Below the pieces are notes generated by a model. That model saw nothing but the letters and a program-made list of their open reading frames with translations. It was not told the origin of the DNA and ran no database searches. Positions 8,964 to 17,514 of a stretch of DNA of 64,000 nt are shown one piece after another (position 1 is the stretch's first letter; each line of letters opens with the position of its first letter). The translations under genes were made by a program, and so were the position numbers. This DNA comes from Xanthobacter sp. NM-59 (GTDB lineage: Bacteria > Pseudomonadota > Alphaproteobacteria > Rhizobiales > Xanthobacteraceae), in assembly GCF_021401125.1 (NCBI RefSeq), contig NZ_JACBFQ010000006.1, positions 219,024 to 283,023 of the forward strand, written 5' to 3'.

Positions 8964-9770
8964 ATGCTCATTCACGCCGGCTATGAGATTTCCTACACCT
9001 GTCCGCAGCCCACGCCCATGATCCTCACATTGAGCGTGCACCCCTCGCGAATCTACGATCTGGAGAGCCTCGACCGCGTGCTGTTCGATCCACCGCTCAC
9101 GGCCAACACCTATCATGACAGCTTCGGCAATTTCTGCCACGTCATCGAAGCCCCGGCGGGCCAGCTGACCATGCACACCGACTTCGTTATCCGCGATGGC
9201 GGCCGACCGGACGAGGTGGCGCCGGACGCCCCGCAGCACCCGCTTAGCGCGCTGCCGGTGGACGTGCTCATGTTCCTTCTGGGCAGCCGCTATTGCGAGA
9301 CGGACCGGCTGTCGGCGACCGCGTGGTCGCTGTTCGGTCATTTGCCCAAGGGCTGGCCCCTCGTCCAGGCCATCTGTGATTTCGTCCATTCGCATGTGGC
9401 CTTCGATTATGCCCATGCGAGCCCGCTGAAATCCGCCTTCGACGTCTACACCCAGAGGCAGGGCGTCTGCCGCGATTTTGCCCATCTCGCCATTACCTTT
9501 TGCCGCTGCATGAACATCCCCGCACGCTACTGCACCGGCTATCTCGGCGATATCGGCGTGCCGCCCGATCCCGCACCCATGGACTTCAGCGCGTGGTTCG
9601 AGGTGTATCTCGGCGGGCGGTGGTACACATTCGACGCACGGCACAACACTCCGCGCATCGGCCGCATCCTGATGGCGCGCGGGCGCGACGCCACCGACGT
9701 GGCCATGGTCACGACATTCGGGCCTTCGACCCTCACCGGCTTCAGGGTCGTGACCGCAGAAGCAGCCTGA
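8964..9770 (+). CDS. Transglutaminase-like cysteine protease family protein
   Basis: 268 residues. An N-terminal beta-rich domain (1-150) is followed by a transglutaminase core: GVCRDFAHLAITFCRCMNIP with the nucleophile Cys, then the strand AWFEVYLGGRWYTFDARHN with the acidic residue. The position normally taken by the catalytic His, just before AWFE, is Ser here (MDFSAWFEVY). That occurs in some members but makes activity uncertain. There is no signal peptide, so it should be cytoplasmic. It is often annotated as a transglutaminase-like enzyme putatively a cysteine protease; function unknown. It is divergent from the amidohydrolase-family gene. Confidence 0.8.
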   Translation: MLIHAGYEISYTCPQPTPMILTLSVHPSRIYDLESLDRVLFDPPLTANTYHDSFGNFCHVIEAPAGQLTMHTDFVIRDGGRPDEVAPDAPQHPLSALPVDVLMFLLGSRYCETDRLSATAWSLFGHLPKGWPLVQAICDFVHSHVAFDYAHASPLKSAFDVYTQRQGVCRDFAHLAITFCRCMNIPARYCTGYLGDIGVPPDPAPMDFSAWFEVYLGGRWYTFDARHNTPRIGRILMARGRDATDVAMVTTFGPSTLTGFRVVTAEAA

Positions 9771-9908
9771 GCAGGTCCACGGATCGTCTCCACTGTCGCC
9801 TTGGAGGCGCATCCGCTCTATACCTGCGCGACCGGCTTCGGCCGGGCATTCGAGCGAACGGTCATCAGGTGGCCGGGGATTCGGAGCCACGATCGGATTG
9901 GATATCTT

Positions 9909-10163
9909 TTGCAGGTTCTCGTCAGAGACAACAATATCGAGCAGGCCCTCAAAGTGCTCAAGAAGCGCATGCAGCGCGAGGGTGTCTTCCGTGAAATGAA
10001 GCAGCGACGTGCCTTTGAGAAGCCCTCCGAGCGGCGGGTGCGCGAACACGCAGAAGCGGTCCGCCGCCATCGCAAGGCGGCGCGCAAGAAGGCCCAATAT
10101 GATGGCTTGATTGCAGGCCCCAAGCGCCGCGCAAAGAAGCCCGCAGCAGCGGCCAGCCGTTGA
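9909..10163 (+). CDS. rpsU: 30S ribosomal protein S21
   Basis: 84 residues reading [20 protein letters not shown], then [20 protein letters not shown], the canonical bacterial S21 sequence, with a lysine/arginine-rich C-terminal tail typical of alphaproteobacteria. The family always begins at this MxVLVRDNN block, so the start is the TTG at 9909. No strong Shine-Dalgarno precedes it, and the open frame continues upstream without homology. S21 joins the small subunit near the anti-Shine-Dalgarno region. A perfect 12-bp hairpin follows the stop. Confidence 0.92.
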   Translation: MQVLVRDNNIEQALKVLKKRMQREGVFREMKQRRAFEKPSERRVREHAEAVRRHRKAARKKAQYDGLIAGPKRRAKKPAAAASR

Positions 10164-10165
10164 GG

Positions 10166-10516
10166 ATGCGGCCGGGACGGGGCTTGCGAGGCCCCGTCCC
10201 GGTGGACACTCACCAGCTCGTTGCCACCTACGGACTTGACCTGGAGGAAAAAACCAGGCTGCCGCCGAAATTGAATCCGCATCAGCAAGAAAATGTGTTA
10301 ATAAAATGCATGGATGCGAAATTTGAGAGCGGTGGCTGGGTGGAATTCGTTACTGGTTTTCAGTCACCGCGAGGGCGTTTCCGCATTGTGCGTCCGCTAC
10401 CGGTGGACCAGGGAGAACCGACCTACCGGGTCAAGGGCGAAGGCGAGACATTCGAACGCGTGGCGCGAGAATCCCAATTGCGTGGCGTCGCCAACAAGGG
10501 CGACATTTCAAATTAA
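10166..10516 (+). CDS. Small hypothetical protein
   Basis: An open frame of 116 residues from ATG 10166, or 68 residues from ATG 10310. The C-terminal half (FESGGWVEFVTGFQSPRGRF, then RIVRPLPVDQGEPTYRVKGE) has a convincing protein-like alternation of hydrophobic and charged residues. The N-terminal part runs through the rpsU hairpin, so the shorter start is more likely, although no ribosome-binding site is obvious there. I do not recognise the family. It lies between rpsU and the cold-shock gene. Confidence 0.4.
   Translation: MRPGRGLRGPVPVDTHQLVATYGLDLEEKTRLPPKLNPHQQENVLIKCMDAKFESGGWVEFVTGFQSPRGRFRIVRPLPVDQGEPTYRVKGEGETFERVARESQLRGVANKGDISN
10172..10202 (+). terminator. Hairpin after rpsU
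   Basis: Perfect 12-bp stem CCGGGACGGGGC (10172-10183) and GCCCCGTCCCGG (10191-10202) with a 7-base loop, 8 bases after the rpsU stop. There is no T-run. It falls at the beginning of the next small open frame, which weakens the long version of that frame. Confidence 0.6.
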
Positions 10517-10691
10517 AATTGCATCGAGCCTTGCTATCAACACAATCGCCGCCTATCTTCAGCCGACTTGAATTTGACGGCCGGTTTTCGACGCGACCTC
10601 AGCGTCTGCTGATGACTTCCTTCAATTTCGAACTTTTGTTCCACCTGTCTTGTCAGGCGGACGCTCCATGCACGATTGAAAGGAAATCATC

Positions 10692-10901
10692 GTGAACATC
10701 GGTACGGTAAAGTGGTTCAATGCCACCAAGGGCTTCGGCTTCATTCAGCCTGACAATGGTGGACCGGATGTGTTCGTGCACATCTCCGCCGTCGAGCGCG
10801 CTGGAATGGCGTCCCTGGCCGAGGGGCAGAAGATCCAGTTCGAGCTCGTCCAGGACAAGAAGTCCGGCAAGAGCTCTGCGGGCAATCTGCAGGCTGCGTG
10901 A
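10692..10901 (+). CDS. cspA: Cold-shock protein (CspA family)
   Basis: 69 residues, a single cold-shock domain. RNP1 is KGFGFIQP (in [20 protein letters not shown]) and RNP2 is DVFVHISAV. This is an OB-fold single-stranded nucleic acid binder and RNA chaperone. The start is a GTG preceded by AGGAAA. The 175-bp stretch before it (10517-10691) is gene-free and could be a long regulatory leader, as in many csp genes. A 13-bp hairpin follows at 10969. Confidence 0.92.
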   Translation: MNIGTVKWFNATKGFGFIQPDNGGPDVFVHISAVERAGMASLAEGQKIQFELVQDKKSGKSSAGNLQAA

Positions 10902-11251
10902 TGCATCCCAATCATTGACCACGGATGTACTGGCAATGATTGTGCATTCCATGTGAAAATCATGCCGCTGAGCCGCTCCGGGTTTACCGGAGCGGCTCAC
11001 AGGCGGCGACGAAGGGGACCGGCGGCGCAGTCCCGTCCAGGATAATGACCGCCCCTGTGCGGCGCCTGGCGCGCCCTCACTATTGCCCTCCTCCCCCTGC
11101 AATGCGGGCCCGGAGGCGCCCTGCGCGCATGCGGCGGCCATCGCCTGTAAGTTTTTGACTTCATTCCCGCAGCCGTTTCGTTTTGGTGGAACCCCGCTAT
11201 GATTTGCGCAGGGGGCCTGATCGTTTTCGATCATGCCAAGGGGCGAGAATC
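10902..11251. other. Intergenic region between csp and autotransporter
   Basis: 350 bp without a gene. It contains the csp hairpin (10969-10999) and the presumed promoter of the autotransporter gene. No clear sigma-70 boxes are seen. Confidence 0.5.
10969..10999 (+). terminator. Hairpin after cold-shock gene
   Basis: Perfect 13-bp stem TGAGCCGCTCCGG (10969-10981) and CCGGAGCGGCTCA (10987-10999) with loop GTTTA, 68 bases after the csp stop. No T-tract follows, but the stem is strong. Confidence 0.65.
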
Positions 11252-14200
11252 ATGATGTTGCGGGCTTTCCTAGCCGTGGGATTCGGCGTTGGGATCGGTG
11301 CGTCCATGGCGCAGGCAGCCGACGCGGAGATCGGCTTCACCTACGAGCTCCTTCAGTTTGAAGGGTCGGACACGTTCTTCACCGGTATTCACGACAACAT
11401 CATCACCGCCAACTACGTGATCGCGGGCACCACTTTCACGGGTGGCCTGCTTTACGACACCAAGACACAGAGCTGGTCGGCCTTCCCGACCGCCACGTCT
11501 AACGGTTCGAATTATCCCGGTGCCGACGTCTCATCCCCCTATGGACCGGGCTTCGGCTCACAGGGCGGCATTCTGCGCGTTGTCGGCAGCTATCAGACCA
11601 CAGCTTCCGCGCCTTACGACCTCGGCTATCTCTACGATGCCGCGGCCGCGCCCGGACAGACACTAACCACCCTGCAATATCCAGGCACGGGCGCCGCGGA
11701 AACGCTGTTCACCATCGCCCATTCCACCTTCGGCAACCAGGTCGTCGGCAATTACGACACTCGGCTCGCCACGGGAAATGCCTTCATCTACGACATCAAG
11801 ACCGGCACCTACACCACCAACAACAAACCCGGCGCCGTGAGCACCACGGCCTACGGTATTTGGGGTGACAAGATCTCGGGTGGCTATTTTGAAGCTCTGC
11901 CCGGCGGCGGCCTGGGGCCCGAGCACGGCTACATTTACGATCAGACCACCGGCCTCTTCAAAACATATGATCACCCCGACTCCATCGGCACCCATTTTGA
12001 GGGCATCGTCGGCGCCGGCCGGTCCGATGAGTATAACCTCGTCACCAACTGGTTCTCGGCGGATGGCGCGGTGCATCCGGCCGTGATGCATGTGGCGGCG
12101 GACGGGACCGTCACCTGGTATGAGATCAACATCCCCGGCGGCACGGTTTCCTCGAACTCCGCCTATGGCGATCAGGTGGTTGGCATCTATACGCAGGATG
12201 GCACGATCTACGCCTACATCGCCACCATTCCCGGCATCTACAACCCCATCCGCAACACCGGCACCCTGACCTCCAGCGTGGCCGATGACGTCGCGCTTTC
12301 GGGCCGCAAGGGCGATGACATCGTCAATAGCGGCACCGTTCAGATGAGCGGCCGGGGCGGCATCGGCATGCGGGGCGAAACCTATGGTGTGCTGAACAAT
12401 GCCGGCGTGGTGCTCGCCACGGGCGCCGGCGGCGCGGCGGTGGACCTGCACGGCGTCTACGGCACCCTGCTGAATTCCGGCGTGCTGCAGGCGGGCATAG
12501 AAGCGGACGCCCTGCGCACGGGGGCCGACAGCTACGGCACCGAGATCGTGAACACCGGCGTCATAGATGGACGCATCGCCGCGACGGCCGGGGCCGATAA
12601 GCGGTTCGAGAATAGCGGCTGGATCGGCGTCACCGGCATAGACACCTCCATCACCCATCTCCTCAGCGGCACGTTCGTGCAGACCGAGGCGGGCACCTTG
12701 TCGCTGCGGGTCATGGGCATCACCGGGAACGACACATTCGAAATCACCGGCGTGGCCCGGCTCTCTGGCACGCTCCAGGTTCCGTTCCTCACCTCCAGCC
12801 TTCGCAATACCTATGACCTGCTTCATGTCACAGATGGCATGACGGGCGCCTTCACCACCCTGACCACACCCGGCCTGCCCAGTTATGTGGGCGCGTCGCT
12901 GGACTATTCCAGCACCGACGTGGCGCTGAACCTGACCTCGCGAATGGCCCTTCAGGCCGGCCTCTCGGCCAACCAGTCGGCGGTAGGCGCGGTGGTCGAC
13001 CGCGCCTTCAACGCAGCGGCGGTGACAAATGCCGGCAGCTTGGCAACGGCCGCGCTCGGCCCGCTCTACAGCCTGACGGCGGCCCAGCTGCCCCAGGCGC
13101 TGAGCGCCCTTTCAGGCGAAGCCTATGCAAGCGAGCAGTCGATTCTGGTGGGCGACGGCCTCTATGTCCGCCAGGCGATGCTGAGCCGGCTGCGGCAGGA
13201 TGCCTATGCGGGCGAGGGCGGGCCCGCGGCGGCCCTCGGCTATGGTGGCCCGGCTTTGGCCTATATGGGCGCTACCGCGCCCCAGCCGGGCACGGCCTCC
13301 GCCGCGCTCGCCACCGCCGCGCAGGCGCCTGCGGCCCGGCCGGCTGCTTCTGCCCCCGGCCTCGCGGTCTGGATGCAGGGCTTCGGCGTTTCCACCACGC
13401 TCGATGGCAACGGCAATGCCAGCAGCGTTGACGAAACCTTCGGTGGCATCATGGCGGGCGGCGACGTCGCGGTGGGCAGCTGGCGCGTGGGCGCGGCGCT
13501 GGGCTACACCCACTCCAACGCCACCATGTCGGCCGTCGCCAGCTCGGCCGGGGCCGATAGTGTGCTCGCCGCACTCTATGCCGGCACCAATGCCGGGCCG
13601 TGGAGCGTGCGGCTTGGTGCCAGCTACGCATTCAGCCAGATCGACACCAGCCGCACCATCCTGTTCCCCGGCTTCGCGCAGCAGACCGGCGCGCAATATG
13701 ACGGTGGCACGGCGCAGGTATTCGGCGAGGTGGGCTACAAAGGCCTTGCGCTCCAGGCGCTGGCCCTTGAACCGTTCGCGGGCCTGGCCTGGGTGCATCT
13801 CGACACCAATGGCTTCACGGAAACCGGTGCCGGCACCTTCGCCACCGCCGGCCTGACCGGCTCGAATGCCGCGGCAGACATCGGCTACGGCTCCCTTGGC
13901 GTGCGGGCGGCAACGCTGCTGCCCCTCTCCGGTGAGCTCGCCCTCATGCCCCACGCGTCGGCAGCCTGGCAATATGCGTTCGGTGATCTCACGCCCAGCG
14001 CCAATCTCGCCTTCACCAGCCTGCCCGGGTCCAACTTCTCCGTGGGTGGCGTGCCGCTGGCCCAGAACACAGCATTGCTGGAGGTGGGGCTTGACCTCAA
14101 ATTCAACGCCCAGGCACGGATCGGCGTCTCTTATATGGGCCAATTCGCGGACAGCGTGACCGTCAACGCCGTTCAGGGCGCCTTCATCTGGAGTTTCTGA
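11252..14200 (+). CDS. Autotransporter (type Va) with HAF-like repeats in the passenger
   Basis: 982 residues. The start at 11252 gives a signal peptide MMLRAFLAVGFGVGIGASMA, then QAADA. The N-terminal third holds irregular repeats of about 60 residues resembling extracellular HAF repeats (GNQVVGNYDTR, GDKISGGYFE, GDQVVGIYTQDG). Then come beta-helix-like stretches (NSGTVQMSGRGGIGM, NNAGVV, NSGVLQ) and a linker. The C-terminal 270 residues form an autotransporter beta-barrel (VWMQGFG...) ending in aromatic FIWSF, as the BAM complex requires. It should be displayed on or released from the outer membrane; adhesion is a guess. An upstream GTG at 11183 would bury the signal peptide and was rejected. 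Confidence 0.88.
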   Translation: MMLRAFLAVGFGVGIGASMAQAADAEIGFTYELLQFEGSDTFFTGIHDNIITANYVIAGTTFTGGLLYDTKTQSWSAFPTATSNGSNYPGADVSSPYGPGFGSQGGILRVVGSYQTTASAPYDLGYLYDAAAAPGQTLTTLQYPGTGAAETLFTIAHSTFGNQVVGNYDTRLATGNAFIYDIKTGTYTTNNKPGAVSTTAYGIWGDKISGGYFEALPGGGLGPEHGYIYDQTTGLFKTYDHPDSIGTHFEGIVGAGRSDEYNLVTNWFSADGAVHPAVMHVAADGTVTWYEINIPGGTVSSNSAYGDQVVGIYTQDGTIYAYIATIPGIYNPIRNTGTLTSSVADDVALSGRKGDDIVNSGTVQMSGRGGIGMRGETYGVLNNAGVVLATGAGGAAVDLHGVYGTLLNSGVLQAGIEADALRTGADSYGTEIVNTGVIDGRIAATAGADKRFENSGWIGVTGIDTSITHLLSGTFVQTEAGTLSLRVMGITGNDTFEITGVARLSGTLQVPFLTSSLRNTYDLLHVTDGMTGAFTTLTTPGLPSYVGASLDYSSTDVALNLTSRMALQAGLSANQSAVGAVVDRAFNAAAVTNAGSLATAALGPLYSLTAAQLPQALSALSGEAYASEQSILVGDGLYVRQAMLSRLRQDAYAGEGGPAAALGYGGPALAYMGATAPQPGTASAALATAAQAPAARPAASAPGLAVWMQGFGVSTTLDGNGNASSVDETFGGIMAGGDVAVGSWRVGAALGYTHSNATMSAVASSAGADSVLAALYAGTNAGPWSVRLGASYAFSQIDTSRTILFPGFAQQTGAQYDGGTAQVFGEVGYKGLALQALALEPFAGLAWVHLDTNGFTETGAGTFATAGLTGSNAAADIGYGSLGVRAATLLPLSGELALMPHASAAWQYAFGDLTPSANLAFTSLPGSNFSVGGVPLAQNTALLEVGLDLKFNAQARIGVSYMGQFADSVTVNAVQGAFIWSF

Positions 14201-14219
14201 GGGCCCATCCGGCAAAGCG

Positions 14220-14270
14220 GGGCAGCTCCAGCGAAAACCGCGTCAACTCCGGAGGCCGGAGGAGCTGCCC
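14220..14270 (+). terminator. Putative terminator after autotransporter
   Basis: GGGCAGCTCC (14220-14229) pairs with GGAGCTGCCC (14261-14270), enclosing 31 bases that contain a smaller CTCCGGAGGCCGGAG hairpin, followed by GTTTCCTT. Twenty bases separate it from the stop codon. Confidence 0.5.
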
Positions 14271-14410
14271 GTTTCCTTAAAGCCCAAAGGCGCTGCCCAA
14301 ATGGCGCCGAAAGCCTGCGGGGCCAGTGGGGCCGCGCCTAGGCAGTGGCCCCATAAATTTGCGGGCCTAGTTTGGTCGTGATTCAAGCCACCAAGCTGGG
14401 AGCTTGAGAG

Positions 14411-15187
14411 ATGCGCACCCCATTTGGCGGATGAGGAATGGTCAATCATCGCGCCGCTTTTGCTGAGCAAGGTGCGCGGCGTTGCGCGGGTGGATCACCG
14501 CCAGAAGATCGGCGACATCCTCTTGCGCTGCCGCGCCGGCACGTTGGGCGGGACGTGCCGGAATGCTATGGCCCGCCCACAACCCGCTGCAACCGCTTCG
14601 TGCACTGGCAGGCCGCCGGGGTCTGGCGCCGACTGCTGGAGGTGGTTCAGCGGCCCATAACGGCGATGTCGTGATGATAGACAGTTCCTGCGTTCGGGTG
14701 CACCAGCGTGGTACTGCAATCAAAAAGGGGGCGACAGCGATCGCTGCAGAAGAGGCTCCCGGGGTGCTCTGACCACCAAGATCCACGCCGGAGTGGATGG
14801 GACGGATGGCCGATCCAGCTCCCCCTGACCGCCGGCCAGGCCGGCGACGCGCCGATGGGCGCGAGCTTCTGGCACGCCTCGCGCCGGGCGGGCTTCTTCT
14901 CGCTGACAAGGCCTACGACACCGACGCCATCCGGGCCGAGGCGGAGAGGCGCGGCTGAGCGACGCGGCACATTCGCCGAAGTGCCACCGCGTGTCATCCG
15001 CAGTCTCACCTTCGCTTTCAGACCGTGGCTCCATCGCCAGCGGACTCACGTCGAGCGTTTCTTCAACCGCATCAAGAGCTGCCTGGTCTTGCCACGCGCG
15101 ACGAGCACCGACCGGAGACTTTCCGCGCAGCTCTCAAGCTCGCAGACGCTCGTATCTGGACTAATGCGTTATGAGTCCGCGACCTAA
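14411..15187 (+). pseudogene. IS5-family transposase remnant, multiply frameshifted
   Basis: Pieces of one IS5-family (IS427-type) DDE transposase are spread over successive frames. They are LADEEWSIIAPLL near 14424, GPPTTRCNRFVHWQAAGVW near 14570, GDVVMIDSSCVRVHQ with the first catalytic Asp near 14680, PIQLPLTAGQAGDAPMG near 14815, and VERFFNRIKSC with LMRYES at the end. At least three frame changes are needed, so it is inactive. No matching terminal inverted repeats or target duplication could be defined by eye. It marks the left border of the accessory island. Confidence 0.85.
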
Positions 15188-15617
15188 AGCGGAGAACCGA
15201 CGGCAATTTTCGAAAATGCCGCCAAAACGGAAGGCTTTTCCGGACGGTGACGTCGCGGCTACAAATGCCAATTACTCAGCTGAACGGGTCAATTTCGGCG
15301 ATTGAAAAGCACCTTTAGAACGCCGCTCCACGCTGACCTGTAGGGCGCTCCGTCGCGCACTCAGGCTACGGGCTGATCCTGCCGCGCCTCAACAGGCGCA
15401 GCATGCGTGTGCCCCGCCCTCCAAGGTGAATGGCATGAAGACATAGCGCCCATATAGCCGATCTCATGTAATAAGATAGCTGACAACGGCGGTGGCCGAC
15501 GCACCACAAAGGACGGCGCATTCGAAACCGAAGCACCTCCGCGATATCCACACCGTTTCAACCCGCCCGCGAGCGCCTCCTCCCGATTTTCGAGAAGAGA
15601 ACTCGCCTGCGATAAAT
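15188..15617. other. Gene-free stretch between IS5 remnant and SIR2 gene
   Basis: 430 bp with no credible coding frame. A short imperfect palindrome around 15200-15220 (GGCAATTTTCGAAAATGCC) could act as a terminator or as IS-end debris. Confidence 0.4.
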
Positions 15618-17051
15618 TCAGCCCTCCCGGAACCACGCCGGAAAACGCGGATCGTCTGCAAGGTCCAATTCCAGGCGCGTGCCGCAGACCTCCGCGCCAA
15701 CGGTAAAGGCACCGACAGCACGCACCGAAGTACTGGCCTTCCCCCGCAGCGCCTTGATCTTCTCCATGGACGGCTGGAAGGTGGGATGGAAGAAGAACGT
15801 CACCGGCTCGCTGAACGAAGGCTCCTCCTCGGCCTCCACGAGCAAGTCAAAGCTCACCCAATTTCCATCCACTTCAATCTGGCTTGCCCTCAACGCAAAT
15901 CCGTCCCGCGCGGGCATGCCACCGAATGCGCCCTTGTTTGGATCAAGGTCATAGGGGTCAACCTCGTCGCTCGTCAGGCGACCCAGCGGCACTATGCGGT
16001 CGCCACCCACCGGCGCAGTGATTACGGCACCCGAGCCTTGCGCAGCCGCTGGCGACAACGGGATATCGCCGAAGGCGCCCTCTTCCCAACCCGCATCCTG
16101 GCCGATGGAATCCAAGAGAGCCATCAGATTATCGTGCGAATAGGTCTTTCCGTCCGGCAGCGCCACGATCCGGTAGAAGATCGTCTGCAGACCGAACTTA
16201 CCCTCCATGCGTCGGCGGATGAGATCCCGCTCTGCCGCGGTCCTGTAGCCGAAGACGCCGAAATGCCGCATTCCGAGCCTCCTGCCGCCATCGGCTCCTC
16301 CTGCGTTCGTACGGGGCACCGGCAGGCTGAACAGCACCTCGCGCATGATCTGCGCGAGGTCCGGATCGTTCATGGAGAAGCCGATAAACACCACCGGCTG
16401 GGTCATGAAAAGCGCGATCAGCCGCCGCCGGTTTTCCTCGCGCAGGTAGGTCCTGCCATAGGCGCTCTCCGTGAGCACGACATTCTGCGGGTCGCCGGCA
16501 TGGCCATGCAGATAGACCACCGAGGTCTCGGCATTCGGATCGGTAAGATCGATGAAGAAGCTCTGAACCTGATCCGGCTTGCACCAGTCCACCTGTTTGG
16601 GCATCCGCCCATGTAGCTTCTGGTGCGACAGCGCCGCACAGGATTCGAAATTCGTCGTGAGGATGTGTCGGAAACCGAGCCGCGCGATCAGATGATGCGG
16701 CTCCGCGACGTCCTTATCCCTGAAGGCATGGCGAATGAAATCGTAGAAGCGTTCCGGCCCAAGAGCATTGAAGAACTCCTCGGCCTGCCATGCCGGATCT
16801 TGAAGCTCCTGCACGACGCTCGAATGCTTCGGAGCAATATAGTCCGTCCCAAGCTTCACCAGCTCCTGGGCCAACTGTGTCAGCAGATCGCCCCAAGATG
16901 GATAGCCCGAAGCAACACTCGTGCCCGCGCCCAGCAATGCCAGCGGCCGCACCCGCCGCATCGAGCTCACCAGCTCCTGATATTGCGCATCACGATCGAA
17001 CGACGGCAGGTCTTCCGACCCAGCGCCTCCATTGCCTGTCTCCGCTCTCAT
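15618..17051 (-). CDS. SIR2-like protein with C-terminal prokaryotic YEATS-like domain
   Basis: 477 residues from ATG 17051, which has GGAGGT 7 bases upstream; a GTG at 17066 is the longer alternative. Residues 36-245 form a SIR2-like NAD-binding fold: LLGAGTSVASGYPSW, HILTTNFE, YLHGHAGDP with the likely catalytic His, and FIGFSMNDPDL. Such domains consume NAD in several antiphage systems. Residues about 370-475 read DPNKGAFGG, WVSFDLLVEAE, PVTFFFHPTF, VGAFTVGAEVCGTRLELDLA and PAWFR. This matches the pYEATS pattern, an immunoglobulin-like domain found fused to effectors in predicted conflict systems. It is the last gene of the cassette, separated by a 463-bp AT-rich gap that may hold its own promoter. 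An NADase effector is the favoured role (inference). Confidence 0.82.
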   Translation of the reverse strand: MRAETGNGGAGSEDLPSFDRDAQYQELVSSMRRVRPLALLGAGTSVASGYPSWGDLLTQLAQELVKLGTDYIAPKHSSVVQELQDPAWQAEEFFNALGPERFYDFIRHAFRDKDVAEPHHLIARLGFRHILTTNFESCAALSHQKLHGRMPKQVDWCKPDQVQSFFIDLTDPNAETSVVYLHGHAGDPQNVVLTESAYGRTYLREENRRRLIALFMTQPVVFIGFSMNDPDLAQIMREVLFSLPVPRTNAGGADGGRRLGMRHFGVFGYRTAAERDLIRRRMEGKFGLQTIFYRIVALPDGKTYSHDNLMALLDSIGQDAGWEEGAFGDIPLSPAAAQGSGAVITAPVGGDRIVPLGRLTSDEVDPYDLDPNKGAFGGMPARDGFALRASQIEVDGNWVSFDLLVEAEEEPSFSEPVTFFFHPTFQPSMEKIKALRGKASTSVRAVGAFTVGAEVCGTRLELDLADDPRFPAWFREG

Positions 17052-17514
17052 GGCACGCACCTCCACTTCAGGCTACCGCAGACGCTCGGAAGGAAAGGAC
17101 ATTTCGATATATAAAATATGTCATTATAATATCTCGCTACATTTGATAAAAATAATATTTAATTTCTCATATTAATAATCAATACAGCCGCACAACACGC
17201 CAAATTCGGCACAGCCCATACGACCTCCGGATATCTCAATTTTAAGAAATACATTCTCGATATATTCTGTCTTTTTGGACAGTTTATGACCAGATCTGTG
17301 ACATCATATTGGGTGAAAACAGGAACTGCTCGAAGACGATGGCCGCGAAAGCCCTGCAAACGGTCGCACCCGCCAGTGGACAGCAGCACCGGCCACCCAT
17401 GGGTCAGCGCCGCCGCCTCGTCTGCACGGTTCGGATGGCAAGGGCATGTGATCTCAACCCCGGGTGCCGCCACTCCCATAAAGCTCAATCCCAGACGGCG
17501 CGCCCATATCCGCC
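17052..17514. other. AT-rich gap between hydrolase and SIR2 genes
   Basis: 463 bp. The part 17095-17290 is strikingly AT-rich compared with everything around it. It holds a candidate promoter for the SIR2 gene and could hide a small RNA. A TTG-started minus frame (17159-17518) overlaps the hydrolase stop but has no recognisable features. Confidence 0.5.
17123..17150 (-). promoter_or_regulatory. Candidate promoter of the SIR2 gene
   Basis: On the minus strand, TATAAT (17128-17123) is preceded by TTTATC (17150-17145) with a 16-base spacer, about 70 bases upstream of the chosen start. The -10 is perfect and the -35 weak, and the AT-rich setting makes chance matches possible. Confidence 0.4.

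Noticed and set aside
10166..10309. N-terminal extension of the small hypothetical protein after rpsU
   Set aside because: It runs through a perfect 12-bp hairpin that is better explained as the rpsU terminator.
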